From contig JAKZAN010000002.1 in assembly GCA_023053545.1 (NCBI GenBank), positions 11,962,790 to 12,026,789 on the forward strand: a stretch of 64,000 nt of DNA, in the 5' to 3' direction. The notes beneath the pieces are model-generated. The model ran no database searches and was not told the origin of the DNA. It saw nothing but the letters and a program-made list of their open reading frames with translations. Position 1 is the first letter of the stretch, and each line of letters begins with the position of its first letter. Made by a program: the position numbers and the translations under genes. Source of the DNA: Lepidurus packardi. Taxonomy: Eukaryota; Arthropoda; Branchiopoda; Notostraca; Triopsidae. Positions 56,101 through 64,000 of this stretch are shown here, in pieces.

Positions 56101-59100
56101 TAGTGCAACGATACAGGTAAATTTGACGGCGAGTGACTTGCTGCAGTTTTTTATACGTACCTAAAATTTGCCCCCCCGCCTTCCACATATAGCGTAGTAC
56201 ATTGAGCCTTACCTTTGCATTTGGAACATTACCTTACTTGGCGTATACAGCTCTTTTTATTAGCAAGGGCTCCCTTACATAAGTCATATGCCCCTCATGA
56301 CGCACCTAGCAAAAGTAGTAAATTGGACTTGTCCTTTTGTTCTACCTTCTTCATCCAAAGTGTGAGCTGCTGCTGCTTTTTGTGTTAACCAAGAATGTTA
56401 TTCAACCCAAAGTATTTTCACACGCTACTAGCTAATATTATTTTTATTACTTAGAGTTATAGTTTAAAGCAGACAACTTTAATTGTACTCAACATTCCTA
56501 TGGCTTACGAATCAGTTTTTATGCTATTTCCGGGTGAGTTACTTGTTTTTTAATTAGTTTTTGTATTACTAGTGTTACAAAAATAAATAGCCTGGAAAGG
56601 AGTCAAAGCTGCTGCCAATAGAGGCGAGTTTTTCCAAAAGGTAAAAGCTACCAGGACTTTTAGCTTCCGTTAATGAGGTTGAGAAGCAGCAGTATATGAG
56701 TAGGATGACATAGCGTGACCGCCTCCTTCCTTTCAGATTTAGTAATGCCTGAGAACTGCGATTATTATACAGCGGAGGTGATTATCATGTTGACGACAAA
56801 ACCAAACTTGCTGAAAGTTGGGGTTGGGTTGCCTTAAACCATTCCTTGTCACACCTGAGCAGGCCAAATACAATCGTCGGATTAGTTTATGGGAATTATG
56901 TCTTAAGAAGTTGGGCCTAACCCTTCCAAAAGGCGGTCCAAGAACATAGGTTATCCGGCTAGGGAGGTAGTAGCATTAATTACCAAAACTTCTCCAGGGT
57001 TCTCTTTTCGTAAATTACAAGAAAAAGGTGCAATTATAACACCTTAAATTTGTCCTCACGTTGCAATTTATGGGTCTTGCGTGCAGCGTTTGAACTATGG
57101 AAATTAAAGTATTTTCTTTTCTTTTTGTAATTTCTGGGAAATAGTTTCCTAGCTAGTTTTTCGGGCGGCAGTAATGATTTTTGTTCTGTGACGTTATTGT
57201 TGTCTTTTTTCCCCAATCCGCCCAGATGCTGCGGCTCCCAATCATTGTGCGGAGCTCTTGCTCTCTTCGGGCTCCGTGAACAAAAGACGCTCTGTGCATT
57301 TTTGCCGTTACGAACTTTCCCCCATCCACTTTGTTATTTTCTTTCTTTTCCCGTATTTTTTTCTTCCTGCCATGACAGCCAACATTAATTCCTTGGGAAA
57401 GTGGCCCACCCGCCGCTCTTTTTGTCACCTATAAAGGCTTATGCTGCTGCAAGCAACAACACGTGTACTCGTCCTCAAATGCAATTTTATTGGCATATTA
57501 GTATACTAAAATCCCTTCGAATGTATCAGTGTAATTGCGTTCGATGCAATATACATTTCTGGGGGGAAAGGGATATTCGTTTTGTTCCACCAAGGTTTAC
57601 GGACGAGATGCATTTTAAGGTGTTCGTTTTCATTTTCTTGTTGCGTTAAAGGTGAGACAAAGACCATAATTTGTCTTTAAATTGACATTTGCTTTTACTT
57701 CTGTTTCCAGTTCAGGTTGGCACATTAGAAGAAATCCGATTCCCAACAGAGATTCTTCTTTGTTTTTTTCGTTACACGTAATGACATGAGCACCAAATGC
57801 AGCATGAATAGAGGATGAAATAGAAGTTGGTAGAACATGGGGGGATAACTCAGCCTCTAGGAAGAAACTTGCTAGCGAGAATGGTTTATGCAACACGAGT
57901 GTCAAAGCGTATAGGTGAAATGCTAACAAATAACGGAGGGTAATTATGTGCAATTTTCTTTGTTAACCGTGAAAAAAGTCCACTTTTCACGTTTTATCTT
58001 CTGTCTCGAGTATTGTGCCCGAAAGGCAAATTCACAGTAGAGCTTTTATACAGACTTATTTACGCGACTAGGTCGTAAAAATGCTTTTCTCTGTGAATCC
58101 TATAGGTTTAAGCCTTTCAACTCCAAGAAACATACGAATGTGTTACGATTACACATTGTGTATTGTTGCTTGCCAAATTGCAGTAATTATTAGCGAATGC
58201 TTTCTTTTTGTCGTATAAACTTGGTATGGTTATGTTGGAATAATAATAGGACGGTGACGCCTATAAAGTATAGGTGTTTTTTTTTTTTTATTAAGTTAGA
58301 TTGCCAATGAGCTTGCACTTCGTTCAAACTGTTTTTAAGGCATGGATGTATCCTGTCCTGGGTTGAAGAAGGCGAGAAAGGAATGCTTTTACTTGGACTA
58401 ACTACAAAGCAGGCCATCACAACCGACAATTTGGGTGTCGAGCCTGTAACGAATTACCATCAATTGACGCAAGAGGCTTTCTGGTAGCAAGGGAAGTACG
58501 ATAGTTACGCCTAGAGAGTCCATAATTGAAGAAGCTGCTGCTTAACAAGCTTTCCAGCAGCAAAACCCCAATTATGAGGCTACCCTAGCATACACTCGGA
58601 ACATTAGTCAACTGGGCGCTATGAGTCGCCATTTGTTATAAGGCAGACATGTATTTCGAAGCTCTCGGAAGTACGTTGCCGAGTCGCGGCGTTTACTTTT
58701 CAAGTTTTTCTTTCCTTTTCTTATTTTTACAGCGTGTCACTTATCGAACATAACTTGTATACATGCATATGTGGATTTGCGTGCGAGATAGCTGAAGCCA
58801 TCAATTGCTCATCTGTCGTGAAGTTAACATAGCCAAAGCGTACATGCCATTGGCCTCAGAATATCCTTGCGTGCTCAACAAATAGCCTGTCACACAGCGT
58901 CACGCTAAATGGGGGGCCCACGACCCCTTGTATTACACGTAACAATCGCAAAAGGTGTGGAGCTATTGGTCCCGTACCGAGCAGTAGTCATTCTGCGCCT
59001 CCAGAACGACTTTTATCTGAACCGAATTACTTTTTATACTCTTTTCGTCTGCTGTATGAATCTTGGACGGTATGTGCGTTTCTGATATTCGATATGGCGT

Positions 59101-60568
59101 CGGGTAGTCATAACGCAAAGGAAAAGAAGGCACGTGGGAAAAATGGTTCGAGTAATGTGTTAGCGAGAGCTATAAAGAACCTATAATTTTCTCTAGCATT
59201 AGAATTTTATGCCATTTTTCGTATCGTTCTCGGAACGAGTTTTGGGGTTTAGCACCGACAATCTTTGGGTTTTGCGTGTATCACACCCTGGTATTTTTTT
59301 AGAGCCTCTCTTGTGAATTACACGCGAAGGGAACTCATGCAGTACAGAAACCTTAAAGTGCTTCTTTATTTTTTAACGTAAAGTCGTTTGACAACTTTGA
59401 CAAAGGTTCCTCTTTACAGCCTCGTGAGCCTTATAATGATGGGCGTACCGTGTCTAATTCGCTTTATTAATTTTGCCCATTTGCACTTGATGGGTTTGCG
59501 GATACTATAATCAGGGAGGTAGTTATTGCTTCTTATAAGGTTATTCCTTTCCCATCAAAAACATGTTTTTCATAGGAAAGTAATTCAGTCAAGCAATGCT
59601 TGAAGGGGAATAATTAATTAGATATAAAGTAGATATTCTCAAGTTCTTAAAATACTCAAGTGCCATAACAGTGCTGAATCCTTAATGAGTTGGCATTAAT
59701 GTGACTTATAAAGGGTGTAATTATTTTGGGGGCTTTTCTGCTACGTTTGGAGAATTTATTATAGTGAGAATACAAGCTATTTCATCCTAAAAAGCCGCAA
59801 TGAACAGACAGCAAGTAACGAAAGTTGCACCAAGAGGTCCCGGCAAGTATGGCCTCTAAGGGTTGAGTAGGTATTGAACCGAACGGATACAAAGTGTAAT
59901 TCGTTAATATTTTTGAGATTCCTGCATATTAAGATCTGGATCAGACAAACAAAGGAAGGCTTCATACGTCGGCTAAACATTTAGTTAAAATGTTGTACCT
60001 TATAGAAAGATGTGGTACGCAAATGACTACGGAAATGTAAAGGAAGTATTCTTTCGGCAGCGCACTCGCAATTTCTGCCGACTCCAAAATCTTGCGAACC
60101 CTATGAACTCTGGAATATAGTTTTCCCAATGCTTTTGTACGTTCTGTTGTTACAAATTAATTTCGTTAATTATTTCCCTATTATGTGTTCACATTTTACC
60201 GCAAAATATATTTAAGGCAGAATTTCCGTAAGTAACAAACCGCATTCCAACCAGAAGGCGGTTTTCCAGCTTGCGGTTCGTTTTTTAGAAGTTAGTTTTT
60301 TAGAAGTCTCGTCCTATTCTCGTTCATGTATTCAAACACGGAAACGCATGTTCCGTGTCATTAAAAAATACCATATCTTGGTGCACTGTGATCTTCATTA
60401 CCCACGTGGGTGTACAAATTTAGCTGATAAATGTATATAATGCATGATATCTGAGATAGAGGCTATCTGTAGTCCTTACTCCGTTACCCAAGGCCATTCC
60501 ATGCTAGCGAAGTGTTTGTTTTCAGAGCTTATTAATATTATATTATACGTGTAGGCAGTGGATGAAGT
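41189..60568. other. About 19 kb between hth and the SLC25 gene, no supported gene
   Basis: The left part presumably contains the remaining hth 3'UTR; candidate AATAAA signals occur at 43962 and 44478, and an ATTAAA near 41510, but none is decisive. The rest has AT-rich stretches (for example 54284-54309 and 55310-55450), an AAG microsatellite at 41446-41463, a T8G10 run at 48355-48372 and a C10 run at 53004-53013. The longest frames (43520-44053 minus, 48361-48951 plus) have no recognisable domain. Regulatory DNA and non-coding transcripts are possible but not visible by sequence reading alone. Confidence 0.6.
41446..41463. repeat. AAG trinucleotide microsatellite
   Basis: Six GAA/AAG units followed by an A-rich tail, just downstream of the hth stop and probably within or near its 3'UTR. 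Confidence 0.75.
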
Positions 60569-61855
60569 ATGGAAAATTTTGGGGTTGACTTTTTAGCAGG
60601 ATGGGCTGGAGGTAATTCTTTATTTCTTGTCATATTGTTTAAGGCTGCCACTTGCAAACATGATCAGGAATATCGGGGATTTTAATTGGGCATCCCATGG
60701 ATACCATAAAGGTATGTTTTTCTTTATTGCAATCATGTTTTTTTTAAGTACCAATGAGAATAACTAACAGATTTTCTAGGTTAGGCAGCAAATTCTTGGT
60801 CAATCCAGCGCTTGGAAATGTTTCACAGAAACAGTAAAGCATGAAGGGGTAATAATTAAGATTTTAATAATTTTCAGCTTCTAATCTAAGTCTTTTTTAT
60901 TATTAGCTAAGAGGCCTTTTGAAAGGCATGGCTTCTCCCTTGCTCTGCAGTGGAGTACTCAATTCCATATATTTTGGGGTGTATGGAAACACTCTGAGAT
61001 TACTTGATCAAAACCAAAAGGCTGAAGTCCTGTCACCGTACGTGAACGTATACTTGGCGGGCTGTTCTGCAGGTTTGGCTCAATTATTTGTGGCCTGTCC
61101 TGTCGACTTGGTCAAGATAAAGCTGCAAACCCAGACAGGGAACCACGGAGCATCTAATAAAACGTAAATATGAAAGTATTCTCGTCTAACTCGTAATTAG
61201 GCATATTTATTCTTCTAAAAGATGGGACTTAAGCCAGAAAGCCAAACTTCGTGGACCATTAGACTGTCTGGGTTCTATTTACAAAACCGAAGGCTTGCGA
61301 GGCTGTTATCGTGGCTTTTCTGTCATGTTTTTCCGAGACGTGCCTACGTTTGGCCTTTACGTGGTTATTTATGAAAAAATCATTAGAGAAGGGCCAAGCT
61401 GGGGGTTGCCTAATGGAGTAGCTCTATTTTGTTTAGCTGGGGGAACTGCAGGTTAAAAAGATTTTGCTACATATCACGCTTACGCTTATTGTGCTTGTCC
61501 GCATTGTAGTGCCGTGCACTAGTTGCTATTATATTATTTAACGCGCCCTTTACTTTCAAGTACTCAGTCCTCTTTTTGCTTTGTTTTTTTAGGAGTGATG
61601 ACCTGGGCTTCCATTATTCCATTGGACGTAGTCAAGTCGCGATTGCAAGCTGACAACCCCGTGAAACCAATTTACAAAGGTACATGGCATTGTTTTGTTA
61701 ATAGTTACAAGGGCGAAGGTTGGTCTGTCTTCACACGAGGGTTCAGCATGGTTATACTGCGAGCTTTCCCTGTGAATGCTGCAACATTTCTAGCTTATCA
61801 GTTGTGTCTTGACACGTTAAAGTTGACGGTACGAAGTACCAATGTTAGTCCCTAA
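60569..61855 (+). CDS. Mitochondrial solute carrier, SLC25A45/A47/A48-like (6 exons, complete)
   Basis: Exons 60569-60611, 60668-60711, 60780-60848, 60907-61163, 61222-61451 and 61593-61855 join with consistent phases into 906 nt, 301 aa, the usual SLC25 size. Three carrier signatures are visible: PMDTIK (residues 24-29), PVDLVK (117-122) and PLDVVK (224-229), each followed downstream by an EG-x-x-G type motif (EGLRGLLKG, EGLRGCYRG, EGWSVFTRG). This is the threefold repeat of six-helix inner-membrane carriers. The start MENFGVDFLAGW followed by a GHP signature, plus NS(I/V)xFGVxxNTL after repeat 1, point to the SLC25A45/A47/A48 group rather than to carnitine/acylcarnitine or ornithine carriers. 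Family knowledge: mammalian SLC25A48 imports choline and SLC25A45 has been linked to methylated amino acids; the substrate here is unassigned. Introns are 56, 68, 58, 58 and 141 bp. The donor after exon 5 (GTTAAA) is weak. An earlier ATG at 60562 is out of frame. Confidence 0.93.
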
Positions 61856-61868
61856 ATACTCCTTTGAG

Positions 61869-61874
61869 TTTATT
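61869..61874 (-). terminator. Possible polyadenylation signal of the CASD1-like gene
   Basis: TTTATT on the plus strand reads AATAAA on the minus strand, 131 nt beyond the CASD1-like stop. It lies inside the 3'UTR of the convergent carrier gene, so the two transcripts would overlap at their tails. Confidence 0.4.
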
Positions 61875-61886
61875 GCTCAAAAAACA

Positions 61887-61892
61887 AATAAA
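61887..61892 (+). terminator. Polyadenylation signal of the SLC25 gene
   Basis: AATAAA lies 31 nt after the carrier stop codon. It is the first canonical signal downstream and implies a very short 3'UTR. Confidence 0.55.
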
Positions 61893-61926
61893 ATCATGTA
61901 TTGTGTGTTTTTCATTATTATTATTA

Positions 61927-61992
61927 GAGCGTTATTATGTACCATGGAGCGTTATTATGGAGAGTTATTATGTATTATGGAGCGTTAGTAGG
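61927..61992. repeat. Short tandem repeat between convergent genes
   Basis: Four units start GAGCGTTATTATG or close variants, with alternating lengths of about 20, 13, 20 and 13 nt (61927, 61947, 61960, 61980). They occupy most of the 149-bp gap between the two stop codons. Confidence 0.6.
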
Positions 61993-62004
61993 TATATCAT
62001 ATAT

Positions 62005-63410
62005 TCAATCAAGCCGTATTTTAGTATTTCGACTGATTTCAGTCGAGCTATAAGGAAGTGTTGACTGACCACCACAACAAATGTTCCTTGGCAATGCTAG
62101 CAAAGGATTGCAGAGGAAATTAAGCAAAAATTGAACAACTTCACTCTGTATAAGGTAGCCGGGATGAATTCCATCATCGCAGCGACGATGGAAGAAGTAA
62201 TCCCAACGATAGTAATGTTTGCAACTGCGTAGGTACTCGTGTGTTAGTCTGTGCGACGAATCCCAAAAGGTTACTCCAGAATATCTAAAAACAATTAGCA
62301 TTATATTTTTAAAAATAAACAAGAAAAGGTCGTCCACCGTAGAATTTCGTATGCAGCAGCGTTCAGCTTGGCTAAATGATCATTAGTTAGAGCCCCGTCG
62401 TTGTGGCCTTGGTGCTCTGTAATCGTCGTGGGATCGTTCATCCACCAAATAATTTCGGTTGTCCGAGCCAGTTTTCGTACGAGCGGCTCAAGCCTCATTA
62501 CGTTGGCTTTGAATTGCTCGAGTCCATCTCGATCGCGTACCATGTGCATTCCCACTCCTATAAAATTGATTCATAATTCATCTGAGGGAGCACATCTTTG
62601 GTCGATACCCCAGATCAGCACATTCGGTGTAAACTCGTCTAAACGCGTAGTCCAATTGGTTAACGTGCTGTCCGTGTCCTCAGTCAGCTTATGTCTCCAT
62701 AAGAAGTCAACCTGCGAATTAAGCAGTCGACTTCGGACGTAGAGATCCGAATGAGCTTTAGTCATGTGCGTTTTAAATCCGTATTTCTCTATATCGTGAG
62801 TGGGAAGCATCTGCATTGAATAATTCCCCAGATAGTTCTTTCTTTAGAAGACATACTTTCTTATTAGCTTAATGATTACGTTGCTGAAGGCGTAGAATTG
62901 TTGTCTAATCCTAGAATCTCCCATGAATGTTATTCGTAACAGGGATCGAAATGTTATTTTGCTTCGTATTCCTTTGTGGTCGAAACACCGGACCACGTCC
63001 GGAAGGTGGTAGTGGTGTAAATCGCAACTAACTGGACTCCATTTATTTACACTTCTATGAAATGTATATCTGGATGCATCCAATACAATATCACACACGT
63101 TGGCAGGGGGCATAAATTTTGTACTTTGATACGTGAGAAATAAAAGCACTAACACTGATAAAAAAACAGTAACTTTGATTGACAATTTCACAGCTTTGCT
63201 GCGGTTTTGTAACATATTTGTCCAGCCCACACTTGTACGTGGTTTCATGTTTGAAGGTGTAATGATTCGTCTCGTTTGGTTAGCATAAGGCAAGAAAACG
63301 TAGTTCAGTGCCTTTTGCAGTTCTTTCCTCTCGCTTGGCTGGAAACGTTCCGTACCGGAAAGTTTGTCGACTTTCCGGTACGGAATGTTTATGAAAAACT
63401 TAACCCGCAT
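62005..63410 (-). CDS. CASD1-like SGNH/PC-esterase domain membrane protein (4 exons, no acyltransferase membrane domain)
   Basis: Read on the minus strand, exons 63410-62880, 62810-62609, 62557-62338 and 62284-62005 join in frame to 410 aa. One hydrophobic segment at residues about 77-95 looks like a type II signal anchor after a long basic cytosolic N-terminus. The lumenal part follows the CASD1 catalytic domain: Cys106 and a W-x-P-x-SC block (124-129), FMGDSRIRQ (162-170) with nucleophile Ser166, VDFLW (211-215), a W-x-NDP segment (283-287), and DGIH (355-358), which supplies catalytic Asp and His. A CN...CC pattern at 376-388 matches the end of the human catalytic domain. Family knowledge: CASD1 O-acetylates sialic acid in the Golgi. 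This protein stops where CASD1 would enter its multi-pass acyltransferase region, so substrate and activity are uncertain. The Met at residue 55 is an alternative start. The first donor (AAC|GTAATC) was chosen because it alone keeps frame and removes an in-frame TAA; the donor after exon 3 (GTGGAC) is weak. Confidence 0.85.
63348..63385. repeat. Perfect 16-bp inverted repeat with 6-nt loop, within the CASD1-like 5' coding region
   Basis: TTCCGTACCGGAAAGT is followed by TTGTCG and then by its exact reverse complement. It encodes residues about 9-21 (P-Y-R-K-V-D-K-L-S-G-T-E-R) of the upstream-start form of the CASD1-like protein. Such a stem near the start could influence translation or mark a small insertion. 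Confidence 0.8.
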
Positions 63411-63602
63411 TGACTACTTCAAACGCATTGAACACATGAACTTTCTTATTATGGCCTCAAGCTTCTACTAGCTGTACGGTATTAATTCACCTACTAGCGA
63501 GCCAGTATCACTTGGAGCAAATAATCACAAATATAATGGAAGTTTCTAGGTTACAATCCTGGGTATTACGAACATTTTGTTAATAAAAATGCAGGTGGGG
63601 AA

Positions 63603-64000
63603 CTACAATTCGACGATGCGTCTCATCTTGGTAAAGGGCACATGCAAGGATCTGCCAGTTAGTTTCAACAAATAGGTCAATTTAGACCTTCCCATCTTGG
63701 TCTCCAATTTCGCAAGCTTGGTTTCCAGGCACCTGAGCAGTTCTCCGTACCAGCTTTTGGTGCGTATTAGCTTGCAGTGGAATGCTTTGTAACATAGCCA
63801 TCTGACTTCTTGCTCGTTTACAGGTACTTTGATATGCCACCGTTGACGACTGCCCATCAATTGCTTTAGCACGAGCCAGTAGCAGCTCTCGATTTGATTC
63901 ATCAAGAACATCGAGTTTTGCTGTCGACGTGGAAAGCAGAACAAGTGCTTCACAATGGCATGGAAGTGAAAACTTGCCATCAAGAAGTTGGTGTAAACGT
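63603..64000 (-). CDS. Unrecognised reading frame, open to the right window edge (partial)
   Basis: On the minus strand a frame runs from the window edge without a stop to 63603; the first in-frame ATG is at 63980. The visible 132 codons have a hydrophobic/aromatic first part (MASFHFHAIVKHLFCF), a middle WLVLKQL-type segment and a basic Lys/Arg-rich second half. I recognise no domain. It lies 192 bp upstream of the CASD1-like gene on the same strand. It could be the last exon of a lineage-specific gene, a transposon fragment or a chance frame; length alone does not decide. Confidence 0.25.
   Translation of the reverse strand, partial: VYTNFLMASFHFHAIVKHLFCFPRRQQNSMFLMNQIESCYWLVLKQLMGSRQRWHIKVPVNEQEVRWLCYKAFHCKLIRTKSWYGELLRCLETKLAKLETKMGRSKLTYLLKLTGRSLHVPFTKMRRIVEL

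Noticed and set aside
56964..56973. GAGGTAGTAG, similar to the start of let-7
   Set aside because: The match ends after 10 nt and no complementary arm was found nearby to form a hairpin.
60031..60050. GGAAATGTAAAGGAAGTATT, similar to miR-1
   Set aside because: Extra bases disrupt the seed and body, and no precursor stem is visible.

Overview
This window is animal nuclear DNA. Coding sequence is sparse, consensus GT-AG introns are present, and there are many microsatellites and homopolymer runs and no bacterial-type operons. Three protein-coding genes can be supported. The most diagnostic is the 3' half of a TALE-class homeobox gene of the Meis/homothorax family. Its residues just before and inside the homeodomain, and its extreme C-terminus (MMHRPP then a Tyr/Pro-rich tail ending YYGHHL), are closest to arthropod homothorax. 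Very short introns (about 50-140 bp) in the two right-hand genes, and a catalytic-domain-only CASD1-like gene, suggest a small-genome arthropod. A branchiopod crustacean such as Daphnia is my best guess, but that is inference and not proven by the sequence.

Layout. 1-24553: no coding exon that I can support; probably intron or upstream regulatory DNA of homothorax, with microsatellites, T-run/G-run tracts, a 21-bp minisatellite, a 38-nt palindrome and a PBX/PREP-type site. 24554-41086 (+): four homothorax coding exons separated by introns of about 1.9, 13.0 and 1.2 kb. The homeodomain is spread over the first three exons, and the last carries the C-terminal tail and stop, followed by a likely 57-nt 3'UTR intron. 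41087-60568: about 19 kb with no supported gene. 60569-61855 (+): a complete six-exon mitochondrial carrier gene of the SLC25A45/A47/A48 group (301 aa). 62005-63410 (-): a four-exon CASD1-like type II membrane protein with an SGNH/PC-esterase domain (410 aa), convergent with the carrier and with predicted overlapping 3' ends. 63603-64000 (-): an unrecognised reading frame open to the window edge.

The three genes have no evident shared pathway: a developmental transcription factor, a mitochondrial inner-membrane transporter and a probable Golgi-lumen O-acetyltransferase or esterase. The interesting material is structural: the large intron that splits the homeodomain Trp codon, a NAGNAG acceptor at the last homothorax exon, the 3'UTR intron, perfect palindromes, and the truncated architecture of the CASD1-like protein. 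I found no CRISPR array, no recognisable transposase or reverse transcriptase, no viral gene, and no credible rRNA, tRNA or known miRNA. Exon boundaries were placed by eye from splice consensus and reading phase, without transcript data.
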